The notes under the pieces were generated by a model. The model was not told the DNA's origin. It was given only the letters and a program-made list of their open reading frames with translations, and did no database searches. From NCBI GenBank assembly GCA_020226215.1, contig CM035232.1, positions 66,064,184 through 66,128,183 on the forward strand: a stretch of 64,000 bases of DNA. The letters run 5' to 3'. The translations under genes were made by a program, and so were the position numbers. Below, piece by piece: positions 35,473 through 48,700 of the stretch. Numbering within the stretch: the stretch's first letter is position 1; each line of letters starts with the position of its first letter. Source of the stretch: Sindora glabra. Taxonomy: Eukaryota; Streptophyta; Magnoliopsida; Fabales; Fabaceae.

Positions 35473-38400
35473 GTATACATAAGGCAAGCATAAATAATAC
35501 TAGTCTTGTAAAATTTTTATAGTAAGTTAAGCCAATTAGTATAAATATAGGGCTTGATTTTATCAAACAAATAGTCCAAAAGGGATATACACAAATTGAC
35601 CTTTATTTCTCCATAATATAAGGATATATATATTCACACAAATTGATTTCAATTATCAAATATAAAATTAAACCAATTTGTAGAAGAAAATTCACATATC
35701 ATACATAATAAAATATATAACAATAATTAAATATAAAATTTATAATAGTATGAAGTTTTGAAATAATTTTAAGGTTCGTGGTAAATTTTTATTTAAGAAA
35801 GTCTACCATTGCAAATTATTAACTTTATTATTTCACAATATTTTCACAAATCCACTTATAATCCAACCATAATTATACAGTTTAAGTTTTGATACCAATT
35901 GTTAAATGTTTTATGTTAAATGATTTGATCAAACTATGTAAAAAGGATATGAATAATAAAAGAATACGATGAACATATATATGTATATATATGGACTAAC
36001 TTGAATTTGTAATGTTATTTGTACCAGATATAGTTACAATTTCCCGAACTAAAATAAATCATCAACCTTGCAATTGAAGATGTACAACTTGCATCAATCG
36101 AAATCCCAAATTTCTTACAAAACCTTAGCTCTCACAAAATTGGAGACACATACTTTGCACACCACACGGAATAATTTATTAAGTTAAAGCACTAAAAATA
36201 TAAATTTTGATATTGTGCATGTTAATCACATAATTTAATAAACTAAATATTGAAATTAAATTTTCATAAAATTAAAAAAATGCAATTATCATTTTATTTG
36301 CAACATGTAAAATATACAAAAAGCTATAAAATTTTTATAAAGTTAGATCTTTTATAAATAAATTTAAAATATATATTAAAAATTTATCTTACTAATCATT
36401 TTAAAAGAATGATTATTTTTAATTAATTTTATTAATTTATGTAGTATTTTTAGAAAAAATTATAACATTATAATCCTTAAAGGGTAGAATTGATATTAAA
36501 TAAAAAAAAGTCAAGGATTGGCCTTTATGGAGCTTTGTGAAGTTTTTGAAAATTAGTTTAAATTTGATCTGCTATTAATATAAAATATTTTACACTATTA
36601 TTGAATAAAAAAATGTATCATTAAAAAATAACAGTAATTAAATTTTTTTAACTATAATGAAGGAATTTTTAATATTTTTTATTGACATAGCAATATATGA
36701 ATAAGTGACAATGTAAAATTAATTTATATTAATAATAAATAAAATTTAAATTCATATCTTTTTGATAAATAATATATAAAATTTAAAATATTATTAAAGT
36801 AAAAAAAACTCAAACAAAAATAAAATATTTTTATATTCTTGTATATCATTTTACATATAAATAATTAATATTAATTAATTAATTTTATTAAATATTTTTA
36901 TATAAATATTTAATGATATTAATTAATCAAATTAATTAATATAATTAACTACTGAGTAACAATTAAATCAAATTATTGATAATGTAATAAAATAATCGTT
37001 AAATCCATCATTGCAAATGCATAAAATAAATGATCCTGAACATAAAAGGGCAAATGAAGTTGTCTAACACATATCCGTATTTATATTTATTTATATATTA
37101 TATATTCGGCGTGATTTCTCTGCTTCTTTTTGTTAGAAATATCAATTTCATAATTCTTTACATATTAATTTTATTATTCCATCTCAATAAACACTATGCC
37201 ACGATAAATCATATTCATACAATTAATTTCTTCTAAATAAATATTATCTCGTGGTGAATCATGCTTACATATTAGTATAAGATATTGTATTTATTATTTA
37301 TATTAAATTGAGAACAAAAAATTTCCTAATTTCTTTCCTTCATTATTATATTTTTATAATCTTTTTAAATTTTCTCTTGATTTATTGAGTTTTCAAATTT
37401 TGTATATTTTCCACTCTAAAATAATATCCTTGATTTTTTTCTCTTTTTTTTTAGTCTCTCTAATTTTTTTTCTGATTTAATACATTTTTTAATTTTTGTA
37501 TATTTTCTAAATAGTTAGATTTCCATCTTTAACAATTAGTCAAGTTATGCCAAAAGTTTTTACTTTAAGTGATATCTATAATTCCTTGAAGGTTTTATAC
37601 TTTTTATTACATCAAAGATTCAATTTTTTATTTTTGTGCGTATATTTCTAATGATTTAACTACTCTCTCATCTACTAGAAATGGGGAAATCAATTAAGTT
37701 ATATATAATCTAACAAAACTAAAAGGAATGTGTCTAAACTTTCTTTTTTTTTCTAATCTATTTTATTTGAGTTTTTTATCTATTGAGAAATTTTCCATGC
37801 CTTTTTTTGATAAATTTAGGAAGCAAGTTTACATGTAACCAAGTTATGTGGATTTTGCCTTAATCGCTAGGATGTTTATAAGTTTTGGACTAATCTTTTT
37901 TATTTCTTTCCCTCATTCACTATGTTTTCATAATCTCTTTATTATTTATTTTATATATGATGATATAAAAATTATTACTTTACAAATATGTAAAAATTAC
38001 AATGATCTAGTATGTTTTACACTTAATATTATGTTATTATAATTTATACACACACATTGTTGCTCTCACAATTTATATAAGAGCGCTCTTATAACTTTTT
38101 AATATTTTTTAAAAAATGAAAAAAATTTCCTCTAAACAAAGTTTAAAAGACTTGAAACCTTAAGCATTGACTCATTTGAGAAAATGATTACAAATTTGTT
38201 ATTTACTTTTGTAATATTTTAAAATTATATATATATATATATCCCTCACATAGATTAATATTTGACAATGTCCCAGTGCATATAAATTAAGTTATATAAG
38301 ACTAAAGTTATCTATAATCTCACATCTATAAAGTTGTATTATTTATAATTCAAATTAACGTGTTTTTAGTAGCAAAGTTGATGGTCAAATTCCAACTTTT

Positions 38401-38512
38401 TGGTGAAGCACCTAAATATTAAAAAAAATGCACATTTTAGGTTTTAAGCAAAAAAAGAAAAAAAAACTATCAAAGAGCACAAATTAAAATACAGCATTCA
38501 AAAGCAAAATAG
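35473..38512. other. AT-rich intergenic DNA with one stray PBS-like site
   Basis: At 35880-35903 the minus strand reads CATTTAACAATTGGTATCAA followed by AACTTAA, like a copia LTR end plus Met-tRNA PBS in minus orientation. No paired LTR or coding sequence could be shown. The open frames at 37030-37236 and 37848-38042 are hydrophobic by AT-rich chance. Nothing else is supported. Confidence 0.4.
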
Positions 38513-38520
38513 AAATTAGG

Positions 38521-40296
38521 ATAAAATATTTTGACCTTATTTGAAGTTTCATAAAATTATACGAACTTCCTTATACATTGAAACCCAACATAATAATCTC
38601 TTGAAATTAAAATAAGCATTGCACATAATTCCAAAAGAAGATAATGGTGGAATGTTATATAATTTCAAATTTACCCTTCTAATAGTTAAAAGAATATGTA
38701 GCAAAGAGAAGGATTCACCATTACTATTTAATACAAGGAAAATCCTAGATGTACCGAAAATAATATACTGAATTGCTCCCGAAGTTATGTAAGTAGAATG
38801 CTAGCTAGCCCTCCAAATATTCAATTGATATATTTAAGTCTCAAAATCCAATGTATAATATTATTTCGAGACACTTTCGGTATAACTTCTTCGATACCCC
38901 TAACATTGCTCTTAATGCAATTCCAATATATTTTTCCTTTCTAATTTTTAGCTTAGTCGAAAAGTTTTTGTTCTTTTGAGTTTTTAATTTATTAAAAAAA
39001 TAATTATACAGATTTAAATTTAAAAATTCAAACCAACTAAAAGGAATTATTTAAGGGATTAATATAAATTTAAATATTATCAATATATATTATATACATT
39101 TATTAAGGGAAACAATCTCATTTAATATTAAACAAATGTTTAAAAATTCAAAGAAATAATTTAAAAATGAAAAGTATTTTGAATGATTGTATGAGACAAT
39201 TATAATTATAAAACTTAGAACACAAGATAAAGTTGAAATAAATAATGGCATAAATACTATTTAAAGGTGAAATAAAAATTATTAAAAATATTTTGTGTAA
39301 GGGCATACAAGGTAATAACATGGATAATTTTAATTATTTTGAATTTAAAAATACACTTTTTCCGTAAAGGTATCGCTGCAAAAATAAGTCAAAGCCGGAG
39401 GAAGGCATATTTCCAGTTTTGTTCATGGATATAACGTTCTTAGAAAAATGTATATTTTTAAAAATATAATTTTTATGAATTTAATTAATGAAAATATAAT
39501 ATTTTTATATTTAATTTATTATAAATTTTTTAAAAAATATTTTAATATTATATTTTTATTTTATAAAAATTTGATAAAATATTTTAAGAAAACGTTGGAT
39601 TAAAAAAATTCCTGAATGAACTTTTTCTGTCTCGCAAAATGGTTGCAAAAATTATCATGTCGGTGTACAAAACAAGCTACTGACAGATATAAAAGGAAGG
39701 AAGATCACTTCAGTTTCTTTGATTTGATTTATGCTCTGTTTTGTACGATTCTTACAGAACATCTGATTATGTGTTCTGCTTCTAATAGTACTTTAGTCTC
39801 ACTTGATTTTTATCTCCTTTTTTTTTTTTCGAAATTTCATTTTTTTTGTAAACAGGTTGTCCTTCTTTGATGGTGTCGTGACCACAATAGTGGTTGTGTG
39901 ATGGCTAGAGTTTTGGAGAAGAAAAAAAATAGAAGCATGAAAGAAATGGGGGGAATTAGGGAAGAGAAAGGGCAGAGGCATTTCCTAATTGGTGACGGAA
40001 AGAGGAGGCCATGACATAGGAGTTCCGGAATGAGTCGAAACCCATGGCATCAAGAGGGAAAGAAGACGGGAACGAAATGAGGAAACGTTTTAAGTTTCAT
40101 AAAATAAGGGTAAATAAAGGATATTAATGTAATAGAATAATTTGAAGTTAAAATAAATTAAATAATTAGTTAATTTTGGAATATTTTATGAAATATGCTT
40201 AACAGTGTCCGTAATTTGGATTAAAGTGTACATTTTTAACGTGTCAAGAGGTTCATGTAATTTTATTAAGTTATAAGAGAGGTCCAAATGCTTTAC
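38521..40296. mobile_element. TIR element, ~1.8 kb, MULE-like
   Basis: The left end is ATAAAATATTTTGACCTTAT. The reversed right end is GTAAAGCATTTGGACCTCTC. The inverted similarity runs about 70 bp, with ATAAAATTA and GAAC.TC in register. The near-duplicate flanks AAATTAGG (38513-38520) and AAATTATG (40297-40304) match at 7 of 8. The interior right half (about 39600-40100) is clearly less AT-rich and purine-rich on the plus strand. No transposase was recognised. Confidence 0.6.
39600..40100. other. Less AT-rich insert in the TIR element, unrecognised
   Basis: Contains an 84-codon plus-strand open frame (39616-39870) and a 60-codon minus-strand one (39799-39981). Neither shows a known domain. 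The composition differs from the flanks, which is why a captured gene fragment is possible. Confidence 0.25.
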
Positions 40297-40304
40297 AAAT
40301 TATG

Positions 40305-41723
40305 TATCTTTAGGAAATAAGAACATTCTTAAAAAAACTTGGCAAATATAAAACAGTGTAAAAATTTGAAAAGCGGAATATGATCTTTAATAAAGTCATC
40401 CAAAATTTTAGATGGGATCTTTGAATATCATGATTGTATTTTGGGCATCATTATCGGAGCAATTTTTGAACTCTTTATTTTAAATATAATCATATAAAAA
40501 TTATTACTTTGCAATATATAAAAAATAAACATAATCCCATCCATTTTTACACTTAATATTAAATTATTATAATTTATAATTATTCATTTGATCTTCATTT
40601 ACAATTTTATACAAATTGTAATTTATTATAATACATTTTTACATAAATGAAAATTTTATAAAAGTAAACTATTACAAGATATGTTTTTAGACTTAATAAT
40701 ATGTTATTACAATTTATATCATTAATTTGATCATATTATAATTATTAATTTACAATTTGTGTAGAAATCAAGTATAATAAAATATTTTATAAATTATTAT
40801 TGCATTTTATAGCCATCAATCATATATTAAAGGAAATTTTAAATTTTTAAAATGCTTATAATAACTAATTTCTCGAAGGATAATTATTGCTTTGCAATTT
40901 ATATAAAATTACACATGATTTGATAAATTTTTAAACTTAATATTAGATTACCGTAAATTGTAACCGTTCATTTAGTCATATTATAATCATTGATCACTTA
41001 GGTTGGACATATCTATAAACAATTAATTCTCTAAACTATTATTTTATTTTAAATGAATAATAACGTAATTTATAATCTTTTGTTTTCTTGATTTTTATAT
41101 GGGATACAATCTCCGTTACTTGTGATAACATGGATTGCAAATTTAATTAATTCTTCAAATGTTATACAACAAAATCAAGAATTTTATGAAAAAGGAGATC
41201 GATAATTTTTTTAATTATATTTATAACCTTAGTACCCTTGGAGCATTCTGATGCTTTCTTTTATTATTCGATAAATTAGATAATATTCATATTTCAATTA
41301 TCTATTGCTATTTGTGTTTATATAAAAGTCAAGGAGGGAGGTGTATACATTCAATTTTAGATAAATAAATGTTATTTCTTTTTTACATATTTAATTTTAT
41401 ATTATTTTTCTAAATTTGATTTGCTCTAATATTTAATCATGTATGCATCCTAACTTTGGTAATAATCACTATTAATATAATAGTACAATAATATAACAAC
41501 TTTATTGAATAATAATGGTTTAAAAGAAAATATAGCACATTCTTTTACTTAATTTGACTATAATTATGTCAATTATATAATTATTTTATTAATAAAAACA
41601 TGGTGACAAAATATAAATTAATCATTTGAATATTTTACAATTTAAAATTTAAAAATCTAAATATATATATTATAAATTAATATCAATTTGAATTAATTAA
41701 ACTCTAAACTCGTATGATACACT

Positions 41724-41725
<2 letters not shown>
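40305..41725. other. AT-rich intergenic DNA
   Basis: No gene, RNA or transposon end could be supported. Confidence 0.5.

Positions 41726-41801
<76 letters not shown>
41726..41801. repeat. Compound (CT)n(AT)n microsatellite
   Basis: About 16 CT units (41726-41758) run directly into about 21 AT units (41759-41801). Confidence 0.95.
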
Positions 41802-41805
<4 letters not shown>

Positions 41806-42062
41806 AATAAATAATAAATAAATTACTAGCCAATCTTATGAATAAATAATAAAATTAAAATTTTGTCTAGGCTTGCTAACAATTTTTTTTTGGGCACACA
41901 CCATTGAAATATACTTAAAAGCTTAATAAAAATAAGATTTATTTATATTTTTGTCCTCTTAAAATTAAAATTAATTGTACTTAATCACTTTACAAATAAA
42001 TTTATGTTTTGGTCTATCTAAAATACAAACTAAACTAAATGACATCCAATTTTTAACTCCCA

Positions 42063-43381
42063 TTAAAGTTCTATTTTACACAACAAATAAGTTAATTTAT
42101 AACTTATTAACCTGATCAATAAGTTATAGGTTAATCTCTAAAGGTATTTTTTATACTAATTTATTAAAAAAATAAGTTCTAATTTAAGCTACATTTCCTA
42201 TAAGTAACTGATAAATTAATTGATCATTAATAATTTATAATTGATAGCTGATAGTTAATAAGTTAATTAAAGTATTTCGTAAAATTAACTTTTAAACTAG
42301 TTGAAATTGTAAAATAATATAAAATGATATATTAATAGAAATAGATATATAATTAAAATAATTTATATTTATTTAAAAATTAAATTATATTAGAGTAATT
42401 AAAAATTGTAAAATAAAAGTATAATATTTAATATTTAATTAATTATATTTTATAAATATATATATTTACTTATATAATTTTTATTTTATTATTTATTATA
42501 AAATTATAATTACTTAAAATATAATTAAGTATATTTTATGATATAATTTATTTACATATATATATTTACATTTATAATTTAAAATTAGGATATAATTACT
42601 TTAAAATTAAATTAATCATATTTTATAAAAATTATTTAGATTTATATTACAAAAGGTATGAGTTGTAAATTAATAAAAAGAATAAGAATAGATTTAAAAA
42701 GAATTTAAAAAAATGGTAACTTATAAGCTATAAGTTACTGTATGTAATTTATTAAATTAAAACTTATAAACTACTTTAAGTAACTTATAAGTTAGTGTAA
42801 AAAATACTTTTAAAAGTTAATTTATAACTTATTGATCAAGTTAATAAGTTATAAGTTAGTTTATTTGTTGCGTAAAATGAAACCTTAATAAATTACTCAT
42901 TTGTTTTATTGATTTACAACCCATGTCATTTATAATATAAATCTAAATTTTTTATAAAATATAATTAATCTAATTTTAATATAATTATATCATAATTTTA
43001 AATTATAAATATATAAAAATATATTATAAATAAATAAATAATATCATAAAATATAATTAATTATATTTTAAGTAATTATAATTTTATTATAAATAATAAA
43101 ATAAAAATTATGTTAGTAAATATATAAGTTTATAAGATATAATTAATTAAATATTAAATATTTTATTTTATTTTAAGCTTTTTAATTATATTAATATAAT
43201 TAAAATAATTTATATTTAATTTTTAAATAAATATAAATTATTTTAATTATATATTTATTTCTACTAATATGTCTTTTTTATGATATCTTACAATTTCAAC
43301 TAATTTGATAGTTGATTTTATGAAACTTTATTAATTATCAACTAACTTATTAATTATTAGTTAACTTATCAAAATGGAGCC
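42063..43381. repeat. Large AT-rich inverted-repeat block, order A-B-A'-B'
   Basis: A (about 42063-42175, starting ATTAAAGTTCTATTTTACAC) is inverted at A' (about 42785-42893, reversed start ATTAAGGTTTCATTTTACGC). B (about 42188-42640, starting GCTACATTTCCTATAAGTAA) is inverted at B' (about 42920-43381, reversed start GGCTCCATTTTGATAAGTTA). The B arms are about 450 bp long and share TTAGTTGAAATTGTAA, AATTAAAATAATTTATATTT and long AT runs in register. These look like two MITE-type foldback elements, but their arms interlock rather than nest. There is no coding sequence. Confidence 0.65.
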
Positions 43382-44837
43382 TAAAACTCAAACAAACAAG
43401 CTTTGGTGCCCATCAATAATCCATTTTGGCCTCTATAGGGCACTCAGATGAAGAAATAAGCCTAGCTTACCTTGCCATTTACCACTTCACCTCAATTGGA
43501 GAAATGATAAACCCAAAAATTATTTGCTTCTTTGTTTGTCTCTTTGCCCTATTTGTCTTAATTCAAAGGAGTTTATTCCATCAGTAACGTTTAATGATGA
43601 AAGTTGATTGCACCAGTTTGAATATCCGCTAGATTAACATAGAAAGTAACTGAAGTTTTTTTTTTTTTAACTGTTGGGATAATCATTTTGATTGTCTTTA
43701 AATCGCTTAATTTCTTTGAATTTATGAAATTGGATATAAATATTTCCTCTTTTTTAACTAATGTTTTGAATGGTTGTTGATTTTTTTTAATTATAATTTA
43801 GAATAATGGGTGAGTTTGTTTGTTTCAAATTAAAAGCCTAAAAAATTTAAAGTTCTATAGTCATATCCATTTCCTATCATTATTGCTATGGTTTTCCTTT
43901 CAAGCAACCAGGTGTTGCTTCACTTTTTGATCATTTGATGTTACTTATTAAGCTATTTGATTGTTCTCTTCAAATTTAAAGTATTAAACCATTTTCCATT
44001 TGATATTTTCTCCGGATTCAACAATCTGTGTATGGGCTCAAATTTTATAGTTTTCACTCGTTAATCTTGGACGTGGGCTCATAATTCTTTAGTACTAACT
44101 ATTTGATTCATATTCTTTGCTTTGAAAAAAAATGAACTTCATTTTTATGAATTTGGGCAAAAAGGGGTAAAAGATGAAGGCAATGGCAAACAAATTTCTG
44201 ATCAATACCTTATCACTTGCAGAGAGGTGATATGGCAAAGTGGGCTAAACTTATCGCTTTCCCCAAGTGCCAGCATGGATTAATGCCTGACATGTAAGGT
44301 TTTATGTTTGGATTTTAATGAAAGCTAATAATTGCATCTAATTTCATTCAATTTATATTTTAGAATGGTCAAAATAGGATTTTATTTTTAAGGGGATCTG
44401 ATTAATTTTAATCTTAGGGGATAAAAAAAGTAACTAAACCTAAATCTTAAAGAATGTTCTATTAAGAATGACTAAAAATATAAACATTTTTTAATCATAT
44501 TACCAATTTGCCACCTTTTAATTATTTTTTAAAAATAATTTGCATTTAACCATTGAAAAAATTAAAAAACATTTAATCAATAATTTGCTATTAAATTCGA
44601 GCACTGACGTACAATTTGTTGAATTCTGGTCATCTTTAACAACTAGTATGATATTGTATCAAAGTTTACTATGTAAAAGATTTATTTTGGAATATTATAC
44701 GAATGTGAAGAACGAAAAGGAAAAAAATATAATAAAGTGAACAATATCAAAATATAATCAATTAGATGGACACGCATTCTATAGAGAATATGCTCAAAAT
44801 TTTAGTTTGAAATTTTATCTTTTACTTTTGATAAACA
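43382..44837. other. AT-rich intergenic DNA
   Basis: Slightly less AT-rich around 43400-44300. No exon, promoter or repeat could be supported. The open frame at 44540-44740 has no domain. Confidence 0.45.
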
Positions 44838-44846
44838 TAGTTTATA

Positions 44847-45308
44847 GGGAAAATTATATTGACCACCTTTAAAGTTTGACCCAATTAAATTTGACATCCC
44901 TCAACTAGTAAAATAATAGATTTTCATTATGATTATTCTTCTTCAATTATGAAATAAAATGATTTTAACTTTTTAATTACAAATCTTTTCATAATATTAT
45001 TTCAAATGATTGGAAAATAATTTTTATATATTTTTATATATAAATATGGCTTTTTATTAAAAAAAATAAAAATAGAGTAGGCTTATAGTTTGTTAAAAGA
45101 AAAGGCATATTTGTGTAGAAAAATTTAAGGAAAAGATTTTCCAATCATTAGGGACAATATTAGAGAAAAGATTGGAGCTAAAAAGTTAATGTCATTGTAT
45201 TTCATAATACTAGAAGAATAATTCGGGGCGAAAATATATAATTTTGAAAAATGGGAGATATCGAGTATAATTGGGCCAAACTTTAGAGGAGATTAATATA
45301 ATTTGTCT
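44847..45308. mobile_element. MULE-type MITE, 462 bp, 9 bp TSD
   Basis: The left end reads GGGAAAATTATATTGACCAC. The reversed right end reads AGACAAATTATATTAATCTC. Both continue through TAAAGTTTGRCCCAATTA (about 60 bp TIR). The flanks TAGTTTATA (44838-44846) and TATTTTATA (45309-45317) match at 8 of 9. It has no coding capacity. Confidence 0.7.
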
Positions 45309-45666
45309 TATTTTATAAGGAATATTCCTCAAATTTCTTTTATTCAATCAAAATCAAGGAGTTGCTAAGTTAAATAATATTAAATGACTATATTATTAGC
45401 GTTTAGTTTGTGGAGTCATATATTCCTTGGAATATTGATATCCTAAGAATTTAATTCCTAAAAATGTTGTATTACTATATTTGGTTTAATTAAAATAATG
45501 TCTAAGAATGCTACAACATTATTATTTTTAATTTGTATATCTTTGAAAAATATTATTAAATTACAAAACTATCCTCTTTAAAAATTGAATGGTTAACATA
45601 GTGGTAATGAAAAGTAGCCAATTGTGATAAATAATTATGAGTAATAACCAATAATGATAGGTGATG

Positions 45667-46335
45667 TGTCATAAGCTAGCAATTATGATAAGACCAATAG
45701 GCAAACGTGCTCAATTTTGAATGATAGAATCAATTTGACTCATGTACTATTTTTCTAATTTTTCAAGTTTAGGGATATTTTGATAATTTTGGCATGGTTA
45801 GAAAATTCAAAGGAGTTCAAAAGGCCTATACTTGTGATCTTCACATTTTTGTTTTCATTTTAGTAGCAATTGGACACTTAAAGTATGACGAAAAGGGCTT
45901 ATGACAACTCAAAGAAAGTATGTCTACTTTTACTAGATAGGCTTTTGATTAAAATATTCTTTAGAGGATAGAGTGTTAATAACTAGCAAGGCAGCTTGAC
46001 ACTAAGCTTAAGACTTAAGTATGTTGACTCATAGTCATCCCTTACATACTCAAACTATGGAATAAGCATATATCAAGCGAATAGAGTGTCATTTTCCTTA
46101 TTCAAAATTATTCCTTTTAGTTCATTATGTTTGAAAGCCTTTTTGTGCAGAGTGATCTTGCAGCTCAACCTGCATGAGTGCTTTAGTGACATTCAATTAT
46201 AGCTTGTAGACTTATAAGTTTCATTATTTATTTCAAATGTGTCGCATAGGTTTAATAGGATAGCTAGCATGTTCACTAAGAGTAGCAAGCATACTCCGCA
46301 TGATTTTAGCTAGAAAGTGACTAGCTCATGATGAA
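45667..46335 (+). repeat. 5' LTR of the LARD-like element
   Basis: Starts TGTCATAAGCTAGCAATTAT. It shares with the 3' LTR AGCTAGCA/AGTTAGCA, GACACTAAGCTTAAGACTTAAGT-like text, and the CATGAGTGCTTTAGTGACAT region. Its end (CTCATGATGAA) is degraded. Confidence 0.7.
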
Positions 46336-46347
46336 TGGTATCAAAGC
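46336..46347 (+). promoter_or_regulatory. Primer binding site (Met-tRNA type)
   Basis: TGGTATCAAAGC, one base from TGGTATCAGAGC, immediately after the 5' LTR. Confidence 0.75.
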
Positions 46348-46460
46348 TTAGTTTGCACTAGAAAACCAAGATCAAGTAGATGATAATTGGTTTGGATACA
46401 ACTTGTCCAATGCTATATAACAGATATGCAAAGCTACCATTCTTAAACTTGGAAAAGTCA

Positions 46461-46726
46461 TTGTTGAGGACTTAATCAAAGGATCTAAAAGGTTAAATTA
46501 GCTTAAAAAGCTAATATGTCAGAGGACGATGCATTTGAAAGATTACAGATTGGTGCATTAGGTGTAAGCATTTATGCTAAAGGGCTAGCTTACTTGTTGA
46601 GGACTTGATCAAAGGATCTAAAAGGTTAAATTAGCTTAAAAAGCTAATATGTCGGAGGATGATGCATTTGAAAGATTATAGCTTGGTGCATTAGGTGTAA
46701 GCATTTATGCCAAAGGGCTAGCTTAC
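46461..46726 (+). repeat. 133 bp perfect-register tandem duplication
   Basis: 46461-46593 and 46594-46726 both start TTGTTGAGGACTT and end AGGGCTAGCTTAC, with only a handful of differences. They are far more alike than the two LTRs, so the duplication is recent compared with the insertion. Confidence 0.9.
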
Positions 46727-47925
46727 TTGTATACGTAAAATATTAATTATGTACTCATTCATAGTAATCACATTAAGGAATATAAGTCACCATCTAGAGG
46801 AATGAGTGAATTGATAGCCTATTTAGACGGAGAAACCTTAGTCTTGCTAAAAGGCTTGACCATTTTTAGAGGGATTGATGGAGTCAAAGGGTAGAATCTT
46901 AGTCATATAAAAAAGTGTGGCTACAATTGAAGGGCATGAGTAGATTACTCCAGAGAAAGAAGTCTAAATTATATTGAAGAGGCTCAAAGGGATCATTTCA
47001 AGGTGTTAGAGTGATGACACTTCATTAATCATGAAAAGATGTCATAGCAATGACCTTAGAGCTCGCATTACTAATACATAAACATGTGATACTCAAGCTA
47101 GAGTAAAGGATGCTCTATACTTAACTATTTTCTAGATGTTAAAGTAAGGGAGCCATCAAGGGATGCACTTGAAGAAGTTATTGGAAGATGTACAAAGGAG
47201 AGGTCGTGAGGACCATAGTGTTAGAGAGTATTAACTATAAGTTAGTTGTAATGGCTGATAAGATGCTAAAGGATATAAATTTAAAAAGGATTAAAGGATT
47301 CAATCGAGTGTGAAAGTGGCATTATGAAATGTTATGAATTAGTTAAAAGTAACATGAGCAATCTTGAAAGTAAGGTTATGGGACCATATATGTAGATCAA
47401 AGTGTAAGTCTTATCTCTCATGTCGGTGTTACAGGGCATTAAACTGAGATACCTTATTAATAAACAATTCAAAATGCTAAGCATTATTCATAAGTTATAG
47501 AGTTAGCACATATTTTTCCTATAAAAGTGGCTTTTGTGAAAGCTATAGAGGCTGTAAACATATAATTATAGAAGCCATAACTTATTGAACAAGTTAGAAA
47601 GATAACAAGTTCAAGAAATCTAGTGGAAAAGTGACACTAGAGGGTGTCAGGAAACTTTCAAAGGAGTTCATAGAGGTAACCCTTTGAGAAATTTATGGAG
47701 GATACATTTTCTTAAGAGGATATCAATGTTGTAAAGGTAATAACCTAAATATGATATGGGAAATGTTCATAACACTTAAAGAAATAGGCATTAGTAATTA
47801 AAGTAATAACTTAAAGGAATAGGATAAAAACTAATATGAAGTTTTAAGAGAGTAAGTAGATTATATATGAAGTTGTGTTAGCTTGAGATATTAATAAAGG
47901 AATGGATATATTAAGTGAAAGAGAA

Positions 47926-48613
47926 TGTTACAAGTTAGCAGTTATGACAAGGTTAATAGGTAAACATGCTTTATTTTGGATGATAAAAATCAAGCATATT
48001 GTAGAAGACTTGTGGTTGAAATTTTAGATCAATCTAATTTATGTAGCATTTTTTTCAAGTTTGAAAGTATTTTGCTAAATATGGCATAATTGGAGAATTC
48101 AAAAAGGTTTAAAAATCCTATATTTTTATTCTTCACATTTTTATCTTTGTTAAAGTATATTTTAGTACTAATTGGACACCTAAAACATGAAAAAATGGCT
48201 TATTGATGATTTGGAAAAAGTATATTTGCTTGTATTGAGTAAGCTTTTATTCAAAATACTTTTTAGAGGGTAAAATGTTAAGGCACTAAGCTTAGGACTT
48301 AAGTGTATAGGCTTGTGGCCATTCTCTATATACTTAAAACTATGGAATGAGATATATATTAAATGAACAAAATGTCCCTCTCTTTATTTAAAATTATCCC
48401 TTTCAGCCTATTATGCTTGAAGGCTCTTATATGGGGCAATCTTGTAAATCAACATGCATAAGTGCTTTAACGACATTCAGTTGTGGCTTGTAAACTTACA
48501 AGTTTTTTTATTTATTCTAAGCATGCTATGCAAGTTTAATGAGAAGGTTTCACCAATAGTGATAAGCATGCATCACATAGTTTTAGCTAAAAAGCTATGA
48601 ACTCATGATAACA
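47926..48613 (+). repeat. 3' LTR of the LARD-like element
   Basis: Starts TGTTACAAGTTAGCAGTTAT after the purine tract and ends CTCATGATAACA (TG...CA). It is strongly diverged from the 5' LTR. Confidence 0.7.
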
Positions 48614-48700
48614 TAGGCAATGATAGGCATTAATGGCAGGTGACAACAAGTGATGGTCAATAACAATGATAGTAGCTAATAATAGATAGTGGTTACTAAT

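Larger units (their letters stand above)
45667..48613 (+). mobile_element. Short non-coding LTR retrotransposon (LARD-like), ~2.9 kb
   Basis: Long direct LTRs (45667-46335 and 47926-48613), a PBS (46336-46347, TGGTATCAAAGC) and a purine tract (47913-47925, AAGTGAAAGAGAA) are all present. The 1.6 kb interior has no recognisable Gag or Pol and many stops. It holds a 133 bp tandem duplication. It would have moved using another element's proteins. A TSD could not be identified, perhaps because it landed in minisatellite DNA. Confidence 0.75.

Noticed and set aside
35880..36150. Possible second copia LTR in minus orientation after a PBS-like GGTATCAAAAC
   Set aside because: No matching second LTR, purine tract or coding sequence could be found, so only the stray site is noted.
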